From assembly GCA_904379015.1 (NCBI GenBank), contig CAJFHG010000026.1:1-39963 (forward strand): 39,963 nt of DNA, read 5' to 3'. Every line of letters starts with the position of its first letter. The first letter of the stretch is position 1. The DNA comes from Candidatus Paralachnospira caecorum. Its GTDB lineage: Bacteria > Bacillota > Clostridia > Lachnospirales > Lachnospiraceae. Of the stretch, positions 23,668 to 31,819 are shown in pieces. A program made the translations under genes and the position numbers. Under the pieces are notes generated by a model. It was given only the letters and a program-made list of their open reading frames with translations, ran no database searches and was not told the origin of the DNA.

Positions 23668-24495
23668 ATGAATAAAAAGAAAGTGTTCTGGAGGACGATT
23701 CTGATCGTCTGCCTTGTGGGCTGCGTACTGTGCCTGGGCTTTGTCGCCTGGCGCCTGTACCGGGATTACGAAACAGAGAAACAATATGAGCAGCTGAGAC
23801 AGCAGGCCGCGGCGGAGACGGAGGAGACAGAGACCGAGGCTCAGACGGCCGCTTCAGAGGAAGAAGGAAAAGAGGGGGAGGAGGCTGAGCTTCCCGACGG
23901 GATTTTTGTGGACATGGAAAATCCCATCGATTTCACGGCGCTCCAGGCGATCAATCCGGAAATCTACGCGTGGATCCGGATACCGGATACGAATATCGAT
24001 TATCCCATCGCCCAGAGAGAGGGAGATGACAGCTATTATCTGACCCATGACATCTACGGGGAAGAACGGGTGGCGGCCAGCATTTATACAGAGGACTGCA
24101 ACAGCAAGGACTTTACGGATCCCAATACGGTCATTTACGGCCATAATATGAAAAACAAGTCCATGTTTCAGAACCTGCATCTGTTTGAGGACAGGACGTT
24201 TTTTGATGAACACCCCTATGTATATATCTATACGCCCCAGGGCGTGATGATGTATGAGATCTTCGCGTCCTATACGTATGACGACCGTCACATCATGAAT
24301 TCCTTTAATTTTGATGATCCGGCGGTGTTTGCCCAGTATCTTTCCGATATTTTCAATGTGAGGTCCATGGACGCCAATATCCGCGAGGGCGTGGAGGTAA
24401 CGGCTGAGGACCGGATCATTACCCTGGAAACCTGTGTCGGAACGGGAGAAAAATACCGCTATATCGTGCAGGCGGTTTTGATGCAAAATTCATGA
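23668..24495 (+). CDS. srtB: Class B sortase
   Basis: A 275-residue membrane-anchored transpeptidase. It has an N-terminal helix (about 9-30), a Glu/Thr-rich linker (45-75) and a catalytic domain with VIYGHNMKN (His159), TLETC (Cys256) and YRYIVQAVL (Arg264), the sortase triad. The spacing and the NMKNKSMFQNL segment are class B. It joins proteins with an LPxTG-like signal to peptidoglycan outside the cell. The likeliest local substrate is the 77-residue protein encoded two genes downstream, which ends in APATGE plus a membrane tail. RBS GGAAGGA precedes it. Confidence 0.92.
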   Translation: MNKKKVFWRTILIVCLVGCVLCLGFVAWRLYRDYETEKQYEQLRQQAAAETEETETEAQTAASEEEGKEGEEAELPDGIFVDMENPIDFTALQAINPEIYAWIRIPDTNIDYPIAQREGDDSYYLTHDIYGEERVAASIYTEDCNSKDFTDPNTVIYGHNMKNKSMFQNLHLFEDRTFFDEHPYVYIYTPQGVMMYEIFASYTYDDRHIMNSFNFDDPAVFAQYLSDIFNVRSMDANIREGVEVTAEDRIITLETCVGTGEKYRYIVQAVLMQNS

Positions 24496-24515
24496 AGGGA
24501 ATCTGTGGTTGAGAA

Positions 24516-25718
24516 ATGAGAGAGATCAGAGAAGTACAGCAGGAACTGGATGTCAATGAGCTGAACCGGGAGCTGGAAGAGGAGCTGGAAACTCTGCCGC
24601 TCACGGAAGAGCAGGAGGAGACTGAGGAGCGCCCTTCCGGGAAAACGGGACGCAGACATCACGGGAAAAAACGGAATAAAAGAAAACGAAAGAAAAAGGG
24701 CTGGGCATTCCGCGTGATCGTGATCATCCTGATCATTCTGGTCCTGCTCCTGGCGGGGCTGGTGTGCGCCTTTTTCGTGCTGCGCTCCCGGGGAGAGCGG
24801 CAGCTTGCCCAGAGCGTGGTAGAGGAAACCGTGGCGGCGCCGGAGGAGGCCGAGCTTGAGGACGACGGGAAATACGTGGTTTACAAAGGAGAGAGATATT
24901 GCTATAATGAAAATATTATAACGATTCTCTGTATGGGAGTCGACAAATCCATGGAGGATGTCAGCATTGAGAACATCGGAGAGAACGGTCAGGCCGACGC
25001 GGTGTTCCTGGCAGTCCTGGACAAGTCGACGGGAGAGCTGTCATTTGTCAATATTTCCAGGGATTCCATGGTGGATATCAATCTGTACAATACGGAAGGG
25101 CAGTTTGTAGGGACGGAGCGGATGCAGCTGTGTCTCGCCTATGCCTACGGAGACGGAAGAGAGCGGAGCTGTGAGAACACGGCGGAGGCAGTCTCCCGCC
25201 TCATGTATGGAATGCCCATCAACGCCTATGCCGCCATCGATTATTCCGGCATCAGCGTCCTCAATGACGCGGTGGGCGGCGTAACGGTACAGGTTCTGGA
25301 GGATCTGACAGAAGAGGATCCGGAGCTGGAGGCGGGGAAGACGGTTACGCTGACCGGAGAACAGGCCCACACCTATGTGCGGGAAAGAGATACCTCCCAG
25401 CTGGATTCCAACAACGCGCGCATGGCCCGGCAGAAGCAGTATCTGACCGCCTTCCTGTCCACGGCCATCAATGAGATCCGTTCCAATTTCGGGCTGGTCC
25501 TGACCTTGTATCAGACAGCGGCGGAATATATGGTAACAGACATTGACACATCCGAACTTACGTATCTGGCATCGCTGGTGGTGCAGGAGGGCTTTTCAGA
25601 AGGCAATATGTATTCTGTGCCCGGCGAAGTGGTCAGAGGCGAACAGTACGCGGAGTTTATCCCCGATGATGAGGCTCTTTACGAGCTGATTCTTGATGTG
25701 TTTTATGAAAAAGTATAA
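24516..25718 (+). CDS. LytR-CpsA-Psr (LCP) family ligase
   Basis: A 400-residue LCP protein. These enzymes transfer lipid-linked teichoic acids or capsule onto peptidoglycan. An acidic then very basic cytoplasmic segment (1-62) precedes one membrane helix (65-88). The extracellular LCP domain has GQADAVFLA (158-166) and FVNISRDSMVDI with Arg182-Asp183 contacting the pyrophosphate. It then has DYSGISVLNDAVGGV, TGEQAHTYVRERDT and NNARMARQKQYL, with the further Arg residues of the active site. The ribosome site is weak (AAGGGA lies 15 nt upstream), so it may depend on coupling with the sortase gene. It likely attaches this locus's polysaccharide to the wall. Confidence 0.92.
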   Translation: MREIREVQQELDVNELNRELEEELETLPLTEEQEETEERPSGKTGRRHHGKKRNKRKRKKKGWAFRVIVIILIILVLLLAGLVCAFFVLRSRGERQLAQSVVEETVAAPEEAELEDDGKYVVYKGERYCYNENIITILCMGVDKSMEDVSIENIGENGQADAVFLAVLDKSTGELSFVNISRDSMVDINLYNTEGQFVGTERMQLCLAYAYGDGRERSCENTAEAVSRLMYGMPINAYAAIDYSGISVLNDAVGGVTVQVLEDLTEEDPELEAGKTVTLTGEQAHTYVRERDTSQLDSNNARMARQKQYLTAFLSTAINEIRSNFGLVLTLYQTAAEYMVTDIDTSELTYLASLVVQEGFSEGNMYSVPGEVVRGEQYAEFIPDDEALYELILDVFYEKV

Positions 25719-25757
25719 AAAGATAAGCTTCAGAATAAGGATAAGGAGGAGATTAGG

Positions 25758-25991
25758 ATGAAGAAAAAATTCCTGGTTCTGGTATGCGCACTGGTTCTGG
25801 TATTTGGTCTGTCCCTGACAGCGGCTGCGGAAGCAAGCCCTTCAGGATCTCAGATCACAGAGACCGGAGGCGGGACAGATAAGGCGCCCGCTACAGGCGA
25901 GAGCAATGCCGTGATCTACGCGGCGGCTGCGGCAGCAGTGCTGACAGGAACAGCTGTGATCGCCAAAAAACGTCTGGAAGCAGTCAGATAA
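25758..25991 (+). CDS. Tiny sortase-anchored surface protein
   Basis: A 77-residue precursor: signal peptide (1-~24, ending LTAAA), a short Gly/Ser/Thr-rich stretch, a sorting signal APATGE (43-48), a hydrophobic helix (about 50-68) and KKR. After signal-peptide and sortase cleavage only about 20 residues would remain on the wall. RBS AAGGAGGAG is strong. It is the last gene before a shared terminator and sits behind the sortase and LCP genes. It might act as an anchor adaptor or primer. No known family is recognised. Confidence 0.75.
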   Translation: MKKKFLVLVCALVLVFGLSLTAAAEASPSGSQITETGGGTDKAPATGESNAVIYAAAAAAVLTGTAVIAKKRLEAVR

Positions 25992-26018
25992 GCGGCAGAC
26001 GGCAGGTGGTACAAAAGA

Positions 26019-26058
26019 AGAGCCGGATGGGCAGCGGGTGCTGTTCGTCCGGCTCTTT
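26019..26058. terminator. Terminator between convergent genes
   Basis: AGAGCCGGA (26019-26027) pairs with TCCGGCTCT (26048-26056), flanked by A-rich and T-rich ends. It terminates the surface module on the plus strand and can also serve the minus-strand gene that ends at 26124. A second structure (CTGGCG...CGCCAG, CTGCC...GGCAG) lies in 26070-26116. Confidence 0.75.
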
Positions 26059-26123
26059 GACATGAGTGCGCCTGGCGGCTGCCGTACCTGCATGGGCAGA
26101 CATATGACAGCGCCAGACAGCAT

Positions 26124-27017
26124 TTACTGAACGGTCACAGTCAGTTCCCTGGGATCGGAGGCTACTCCGTCTTCAGAAGTGGCGGTGTATGTCAGGGTAT
26201 AAATGCCCGGCGTCTCCGTATCCACAGAGCCTCTGATATAGATCCTGTGAGAGAGGGAGGAGCCGTCCACGTCCACGGCAGAGTCCACATATGCCAGAGG
26301 CTCAAAAGAGGAACCGGCCGGGATGGTCACAGCCGTGTCGGTCAGCGTGATGACCGGCTTGGTGGCGGTGAGAGAAAGATCTGCCGCCGCGGTGGCCGTA
26401 TCGTTGAACAGGTTGGTCACACTGAAGGTGTAATGGAGGGTCATGCCGTCGTCCCCCATGGTATAGGAGGCGGTGACGGAATCGGTAATGTCGTTTCCGT
26501 ATCCGTCGTCCGCGTAAAGTCCGGAGAGAAGGCTCAGCACAGAGTCGATCTGGCTTTCTTCAAGGTCGGGAAGCTCTTCCGGAAGAGAAATGGAAGGCCC
26601 GGCGTAGGCGGACAGCTCCAGGCCGCGGGAGGCGGTCACCTGCCCGTTTTCTGTATCCGCGGAATATTCGATGGTCTTGCGGGAAAGCGAATCTCCCGAC
26701 ATGATCTGGGCATAGATCTCTGCGTCTGAGGTCTGCCCGTCGGAGGAAACAAGGGTGACTCCGCTCAGCAGGTCAAGCCCCGTCTGTCCGTCATAGACCA
26801 GAGGATCCGTGTCAAACTGGAAGGAGTATCCGGAGGCGGACGCGCCGGCGGCCGGAGCGGTCGTCTCCCGCGCTTCATCAGAAGGCTCATTTCCGGCGGC
26901 AGACAGGAACCCCGGAAGCTCGTAATGGAACAGAAACAGAGCCGCCAGGTTGAGCAATGCTATAATTGTCAGTATTATTTTCATGACTTTTGAAAATGTA
27001 TTTTCTTTCTTTTTCAT
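26124..27017 (-). CDS. Membrane-anchored Ig-like extracytoplasmic protein
   Basis: A 297-residue protein. The N-terminal helix (about 12-31, VMKIILTIIALLNLAALFLF) is an uncleaved anchor or signal. A Ser/Ala-rich linker follows, then beta-rich domains. The last ~85 residues (KPVITLTDTAVTIPAGSSFE, ending DPRELTVTVQ) are a DUF5011-like Ig fold. It is transcribed opposite to the rest of the locus, divergent from cpsB. AAAGGA precedes the ATG. The function is unknown; a structural or binding role at the envelope is likely. The related domain in the gene at 27907 suggests a shared partner. Confidence 0.72.
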   Translation of the reverse strand: MKKKENTFSKVMKIILTIIALLNLAALFLFHYELPGFLSAAGNEPSDEARETTAPAAGASASGYSFQFDTDPLVYDGQTGLDLLSGVTLVSSDGQTSDAEIYAQIMSGDSLSRKTIEYSADTENGQVTASRGLELSAYAGPSISLPEELPDLEESQIDSVLSLLSGLYADDGYGNDITDSVTASYTMGDDGMTLHYTFSVTNLFNDTATAAADLSLTATKPVITLTDTAVTIPAGSSFEPLAYVDSAVDVDGSSLSHRIYIRGSVDTETPGIYTLTYTATSEDGVASDPRELTVTVQ

Positions 27018-27124
27018 AGGCCGCGTCCTTTCCAGGAAAATTCTTCATATTTCATTGTAACATAAAAGTTAGGCTTTATCTATGAGGATTTTTGTGTTAT
27101 GATTTGAAACTGGAGGAATGACAT

Positions 27125-27892
27125 ATGGTAGATTTACATGTGCATATCCTGCCGGGGCTGGATGACGGCTCCCAGAGCATGGAAGAATCTCTGGAGCTGG
27201 CCGAGCTGGCCCTGGAGGGCGGCGTTTCTCTGCTGGCTGCCACGCCCCACAGCAATCAGGAAGGAAGATTTGAAAATTTCTTCTCCGGGGAGCTGAAGGC
27301 GGAATATGAAGCGTTCTGCAGAGCGCTCGCGGAAGAACGGCTGCCTCTCGGGGTGGTGTTGGGAATGGAGATTTTCGCCACAGAGGATATGCGGGATAAA
27401 ATAAAGAGCGGACAGCTGACGGGACTGAACGGCTCCCGTTACTATCTGGTGGAGTTCGCCTTCGACGCGGAGCCGGACTGGATCGGGGAACGGCTGGAGG
27501 ATGTGCTGGAGCTGGGCAGGATTCCGCTGATCGCCCATCCGGAACGGTATTTCTGTGTTCAGGAATACCCGGCGCTCGTGTACGAATGGCTGCGGCTGGG
27601 CTGCTGTACCCAGCTGAACAAGGGCAGCCTGCTGGGAAGGTTCGGAAGACACGCGGCCAGGTCGGCGGCTCAGCTGCTGGAATATGATCTGGTGACCTGT
27701 GTTGCCAGCGACGCCCACAGCCCTTACATGAGGACAACTTATATGGGAGATGTCCGCGACTATCTGGAAGAACGCCTGGGTGAAGAGCGGGCGCTCCGGC
27801 TTCTGGAACGGAATCCGGAACGGATCCTGTACGGCAGGACTGTGCCGGGGCACGGCAGGCCGCCGGAGAGAAGAAAAACGATATTTTGGTAA
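27125..27892 (+). CDS. cpsB: CpsB/YwqE-type tyrosine-protein phosphatase
   Basis: A 255-residue PHP-fold, metal-dependent phosphatase that removes phosphate from the tyrosine tails of BY-kinases in capsule assembly. The metal ligand motifs are present: DLHVHILPGLDDG (3-15), AATPH, PLIAHPERY and VASDAHS. GGAGGAAT sits before the ATG. Two BY-kinase genes follow after one Ig-like protein gene, giving a complete phosphorylation-dephosphorylation cycle to control chain length and export. The last 20 residues are basic and poorly conserved. Confidence 0.93.
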   Translation: MVDLHVHILPGLDDGSQSMEESLELAELALEGGVSLLAATPHSNQEGRFENFFSGELKAEYEAFCRALAEERLPLGVVLGMEIFATEDMRDKIKSGQLTGLNGSRYYLVEFAFDAEPDWIGERLEDVLELGRIPLIAHPERYFCVQEYPALVYEWLRLGCCTQLNKGSLLGRFGRHAARSAAQLLEYDLVTCVASDAHSPYMRTTYMGDVRDYLEERLGEERALRLLERNPERILYGRTVPGHGRPPERRKTIFW

Positions 27893-27906
27893 CAGAGGGA
27901 GAAAGC

Positions 27907-28779
27907 ATGAGAAGAGTGCGGATTTTCAGCATTTTCATATTGATCGTCGCGCTGGCGGTTTTCGGCGCCTATCAGTTTTATGAGTTCAGGACACAGGATT
28001 ATGTGGGTCCCAGGATCACCATGGATTCGGAATCTGTTACAGTATCCTGCGCCGCCGGGGACGACGAGCTGCTGGCGGGCGTGACCGCCGAGGATTCGAG
28101 GGACGGAGACGTGACCTCCAGCCTGATGGTGGAGAGCAAGAGCAATTTTATCGAGAAGGGCAGGAGAAACATCACGATCGCTGCCTTTGATGAAAACAGC
28201 CATGTGACGAAGGCTTCCCGAGAAGTGATCTACAGCGACTATCAGTCGCCTGTCTTTTCCATGGACAGGCCGCTGAAGTTCCCGGTCAATACGCAGGATA
28301 TCCTGGTGGGCGTGACGGTCCAGGATATGCTGGACGGGGATCTGACGAGCCAGGTGAAGATTTCCGGAGAATATTCGATCAATGTCAGTGAGGCGGGAGA
28401 GTATCCCATGGTCTTTACGGTTGCCAACAGCGCCGGCGACGTGGTCAGCCTTCCGGTCACAGTCGAAATTTATAATGTCCAGGATGAGGCAGCGAAGCCT
28501 CAGATCGGACTTTCCCAGTATCTGATCTACGCCGGCGCCTCCGCGCCCGTAAATCCCTGGGATTTTGTCCAGACAGTGGAGATGGAGGGCGCTGTCTATA
28601 CGCGCACGGAGTCGGGCGCGCTCCAGAGTCCGGAGGGAGAGATGATCACGGAAGACATGGTGGCGATTGCCAATCCGGTCGATTACAATACCCCCGGCAC
28701 ATATGAGATCACTTACCAGATCACGGATGCGGACGGCAGGACGGGAACTGTCCGTCTGGTGACTGTGGTAAACGGATGA
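27907..28779 (+). CDS. Membrane-anchored protein with Ig-like repeats
   Basis: A 290-residue protein. The N-terminal helix (RRVRIFSIFILIVALAVFGAYQFY) is a signal anchor. The outside part contains at least two DUF5011-like domains (PRITMDSESVTVSCAAGDDE through EDSRDGDVTSSL, and SPVFSMDRPLKFPVNTQDIL through DMLDGDLTSQV). A third, more divergent one ends in TYEITYQITDADGRTGTVRL. The 'D.RDGD.T' calcium-loop-like pattern is typical. It sits between cpsB and the Wzz-kinase genes, with GAGGGAG upstream. It may bind nascent polysaccharide or the periplasmic face of the Wzz proteins; this is inference. Confidence 0.72.
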   Translation: MRRVRIFSIFILIVALAVFGAYQFYEFRTQDYVGPRITMDSESVTVSCAAGDDELLAGVTAEDSRDGDVTSSLMVESKSNFIEKGRRNITIAAFDENSHVTKASREVIYSDYQSPVFSMDRPLKFPVNTQDILVGVTVQDMLDGDLTSQVKISGEYSINVSEAGEYPMVFTVANSAGDVVSLPVTVEIYNVQDEAAKPQIGLSQYLIYAGASAPVNPWDFVQTVEMEGAVYTRTESGALQSPEGEMITEDMVAIANPVDYNTPGTYEITYQITDADGRTGTVRLVTVVNG

Positions 28780-28789
28780 GGAGGACAGG

Positions 28790-30196
28790 ATGGAAAGTAA
28801 AATGGAGAAAGGCTTTATGGATCAGATCGATTTTCTGACCATCATAAAGGATATACTCAGAAACTGGTGGGTGATCCTGATCCTTTCGGTGTCTGTCAGT
28901 CTGTTTGCCAATGTATGGGTCAGATATAACTGGCAGCCTCAGTATACGACAACCTCTACATTTGTCGTTACGGCAAGGGGAATGAACAGCAGCGTCTTCC
29001 AGAACCTGTCCTATGCCCAGAACCTGGCAGAGCAGTTCTCCCAGATCCTGGACAGCAATGTTCTGAAAAACAGAGTGGCTGACGAGCTGGGGATGGATTC
29101 CTTCACGGCTCAGACCTCTGCCCAGATCGTGCCGGAGACCAATCTGATGACGCTGACGGTGACTGCCGACTCGGCGCTGGACGCCTACCGGGTGATGAAT
29201 TCGATCATGAACAACTACGGTTCTGTTTCCGATTATGTGCTGGATCAGGTGATCCTTGAGGTCATCCAGCAGCCGCAGATTCCCATGGCGGTGTCGAACC
29301 CGCTGAACACGGAGAGCGTCATGAAAAGATGCTTCCTCATATCGGCGGCTGTGCTGGCGGTGGCCTTCGGGATTTTCTCCTATCTGAAGGATACGGTGAA
29401 AAATGAAAAGGAAGTGTCGGACAAGATCGACGCGAGACATCTGGGTACCATTTATCACGAGCGGAAGGCGAAATCCCTCCGGGAGATCCGGAAAATGAAA
29501 AGCTTTTCCATGCTGATCCTGAATCCGCTTCTGAGTTTCCGTTTTGTGGAATCCAACCGGATGACCGCTTCCAGGGTGCGCAGTCATATGGATAAAAGAG
29601 GGGCCAAGACGCTGCTTCTGACCAGCGTCATGGAGAATGAGGGAAAATCGACTGTGGCGGCCAATCTGGCCCTTTCCCTGGCCCAGGAAAACAAAAATGT
29701 GCTTCTGATCGACTGCGATTTCAGAAAGCCGGCCCAGTATCTGATCTTCGGCGTGCCGGAGAAGGAGACCATCGATCTTCCGGGGATCCTGAAAAACAAA
29801 TCGGGTCTCGGGAGCCTGATCAAGAAGCGGAAGGACTGCGGTCTTTATACGATTTTCAACAGTGTGCCGTCGGATTCCATGGAAGAGCTCCTGGAGAACG
29901 GAATGTTCCAGTATATTCTGGATTTCTGCCGGGACAAGATGGATTATATCATTCTCGACACATCGCCCATGGCGCTTGTGGCGGACGCGGAGGAGCTGGC
30001 GCAGATGGCAGATGCCTCTGTGCTGGTCGTGAAGCAGGACATGGTGCTCGCGCGGGATATCAACGATGCTGTGGATATTCTGAATAATACCAACGGAAGA
30101 GTGCTGGGCTGTATTTTCAATGATGTGATGACGGGCCTGTCCCCGGCTGCGGGCAGGTACGGATACGGAGGACATTATGGAAAACGAACAGAATAA
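28790..30196 (+). CDS. Fused Wzz/BY-kinase, first copy
   Basis: A 468-residue protein. A Wzz-type chain-length domain with two membrane helices (about 25-44 and 181-200) encloses an extracellular segment. A cytoplasmic BY-kinase domain follows. Walker A is SVMENEGKST (GKS at 285-287), unusual because the family's first glycine-rich part (GxG) is replaced. Walker A' is VLLIDCDFRKP, and Walker B is YIILDTSPM. The C-terminal tail is short (RYGYGGHYGKRTE, four Tyr). It overlaps the next gene by 20 nt. It controls polymer length and export by cycles of autophosphorylation with CpsB. Fused forms are less usual in Firmicutes than separate adaptor and kinase. Confidence 0.9.
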   Translation: MESKMEKGFMDQIDFLTIIKDILRNWWVILILSVSVSLFANVWVRYNWQPQYTTTSTFVVTARGMNSSVFQNLSYAQNLAEQFSQILDSNVLKNRVADELGMDSFTAQTSAQIVPETNLMTLTVTADSALDAYRVMNSIMNNYGSVSDYVLDQVILEVIQQPQIPMAVSNPLNTESVMKRCFLISAAVLAVAFGIFSYLKDTVKNEKEVSDKIDARHLGTIYHERKAKSLREIRKMKSFSMLILNPLLSFRFVESNRMTASRVRSHMDKRGAKTLLLTSVMENEGKSTVAANLALSLAQENKNVLLIDCDFRKPAQYLIFGVPEKETIDLPGILKNKSGLGSLIKKRKDCGLYTIFNSVPSDSMEELLENGMFQYILDFCRDKMDYIILDTSPMALVADAEELAQMADASVLVVKQDMVLARDINDAVDILNNTNGRVLGCIFNDVMTGLSPAAGRYGYGGHYGKRTE

Positions 30197-31754
30197 CGCA
30201 ACCGGCAGCATCGGTATGCTGCATATCACCACCATACTGGACGATATGTGGAGAGGCCTGAAAAAATTTTACTGGCTGCTGATTCTGATCATCAGCCTTC
30301 TGGCCACCGCGTTTTATTTCCGGGCAAGACGCTCCTACGTGCCTTATTATGAAGCATATTCGTCCTTTGTGGTCAATACGTCGAACGCGTATGGATACAA
30401 TGAGACTTACTATAACCAGACGACGGCGTCGCAGCTGAGCAAGACGTTTCCCTATATCCTGACCAGCGGCGCTCTGAACCAGGTGGTGGCGGAAAGCCTG
30501 GGAATGGACAGCGTGCCGGCGACCATCACGGCGGATTCCATGGAGGAGACGGCTCTGTTTACGATCCGGGTCCGCTCCCGGGATCCCCAGCTTTCCTATG
30601 ACGTGCTTCAGGCGGTGATCGAGAATTATCCGACTGTGGCGGAGTACATCATCGGCGATACCCAGCTGACGCTGCTGGATGAGAGCGGCGTGCCTCAGAC
30701 CGCGGTGAATCCCCCCGCTTTTGTGGACAGCGCCTACAGAGGCGCCGCGGTGGGAGCCGCCGCGGATCTCGCGATCCTTCTGCTTTACGCGCTGACACGG
30801 AATACCGTGCGGCGGGAGGATGATCTGAAGGCCAGACTGAGCGCCTCTTATCTGGGCAGCATTCCCAGGGTGAAATTCAAAAAGAGAAGCAGGAAGACAG
30901 AAAATCTGATCCTGATGGATCAGAAGAGCGGCTCCGCGGTCCTGGGCGAAAGCCTCAGGACGATCCGCACCAGGGTGCTGAAGGACGCCGGGGAATCCGG
31001 TCTGAAACGGATCCTGGTGACCAGCGCGGCCGCCGGGGAAGGCAAGACAACCTTTGCCGTCAATCTGGCCATTTCCCTGGCCAGAAAGGGGAAAAAGGTC
31101 GTATTGGCGGACTGCGATCTCAGAAGTCCCGCGGTGTCCGCGGCTCTGGGGCTGGAAAAGCCTGTTCTCGGCACTGCCGACGTGCTGAAGGGAAAGGCGG
31201 AAGCCCGGGATCTTCTTGCGGAATACGGCGATACGGGACTGAAAGTCCTGGGCGGAGGCGCGCCTGTCCAGAATCCTGCCAAGCTGCTGGGCGGCAGGCG
31301 GATGGAAGAGCTCCTGACAGAGCTGGAAAGAGATGCCGATTATGTGGTCATTGACAGTCCGCCCTGCGGCCTGGTATCAGACGCCTCTGTGCTGGCCAGA
31401 CACTGCGAGGGGGCCATTGTGGTGGTGCGGCAGGATTATGCCCGCATCGACCGGGTCATGGCCGGGATCGAGAGCGTAGCCGATACCGGCGTGCATCTGA
31501 TCGGCTATGTGCTCAACGGAACAGAAGTGGGCATTACCGGTTACGGATATGGATACGGCTATGGATATGGGTACGGTTACGGATATGGTTACGGCCGTTA
31601 CGGCTACGGCCGGAGAAAATACGGCTACGGCAGCTATGGCTACGGCTATGGAACCCGCCGGGATAAGGACAAAAAAGACCGGAAGGATCAGACAGACCAG
31701 GCGGAGCAGACGGATCAGGATGAAGCCGGCAGGAAGAAGAAGCAGGATGCCTGA
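30177..31754 (+). CDS. Fused Wzz/BY-kinase with Gly-Tyr-rich tail, second copy
   Basis: A 525-residue paralogue of the preceding gene. It has a Wzz domain with membrane helices at about 30-48 and 190-206, then a complete kinase core: Walker A SAAAGEGKT (283-291), A' VVLADCDL (308-315), Walker B YVVIDSPP. The C-terminus (455-492) is an extraordinary run of Gly-Tyr pairs with 16 tyrosines in under 40 residues, followed by a Lys/Asp/Gln-rich charged end. BY-kinases phosphorylate such tyrosine clusters in trans, and this one is much longer than usual. Start ATG lies in the end of the first kinase gene, after GGAGG. Confidence 0.92.
   Translation: MENEQNNATGSIGMLHITTILDDMWRGLKKFYWLLILIISLLATAFYFRARRSYVPYYEAYSSFVVNTSNAYGYNETYYNQTTASQLSKTFPYILTSGALNQVVAESLGMDSVPATITADSMEETALFTIRVRSRDPQLSYDVLQAVIENYPTVAEYIIGDTQLTLLDESGVPQTAVNPPAFVDSAYRGAAVGAAADLAILLLYALTRNTVRREDDLKARLSASYLGSIPRVKFKKRSRKTENLILMDQKSGSAVLGESLRTIRTRVLKDAGESGLKRILVTSAAAGEGKTTFAVNLAISLARKGKKVVLADCDLRSPAVSAALGLEKPVLGTADVLKGKAEARDLLAEYGDTGLKVLGGGAPVQNPAKLLGGRRMEELLTELERDADYVVIDSPPCGLVSDASVLARHCEGAIVVVRQDYARIDRVMAGIESVADTGVHLIGYVLNGTEVGITGYGYGYGYGYGYGYGYGYGRYGYGRRKYGYGSYGYGYGTRRDKDKKDRKDQTDQAEQTDQDEAGRKKKQDA
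31539..31652 (+). repeat. Coding GGN-TAY repeat (Gly-Tyr tail)
   Basis: Nine consecutive Gly-Tyr codon pairs, then interrupted repeats with Arg, Lys and Ser. The synonymous codons are mixed (GGT, GGA, GGC and GGG with TAC and TAT), so it is not a pure DNA microsatellite. The period of 6 keeps frame on any unit gain or loss, and tail length could vary between strains. Confidence 0.9.
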
Positions 31755-31819
31755 GACGGGAGCGAGTCTGTAGGAAAGTCAGGAAGTAAGATCGTGAAAC
31801 AGGATGGGGAGGCAGAGCG

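Noticed and set aside
28721-30235. Minus-strand open frame of 504 codons
   Set aside because: Opposite the first Wzz-kinase gene, which has all kinase motifs. The reverse frame has only low-complexity His/Arg/Leu sequence.
31539-31652. CRISPR-like or non-coding tandem repeat
   Set aside because: The repeat is in frame in a conserved kinase gene and encodes a tyrosine tail expected for the family.
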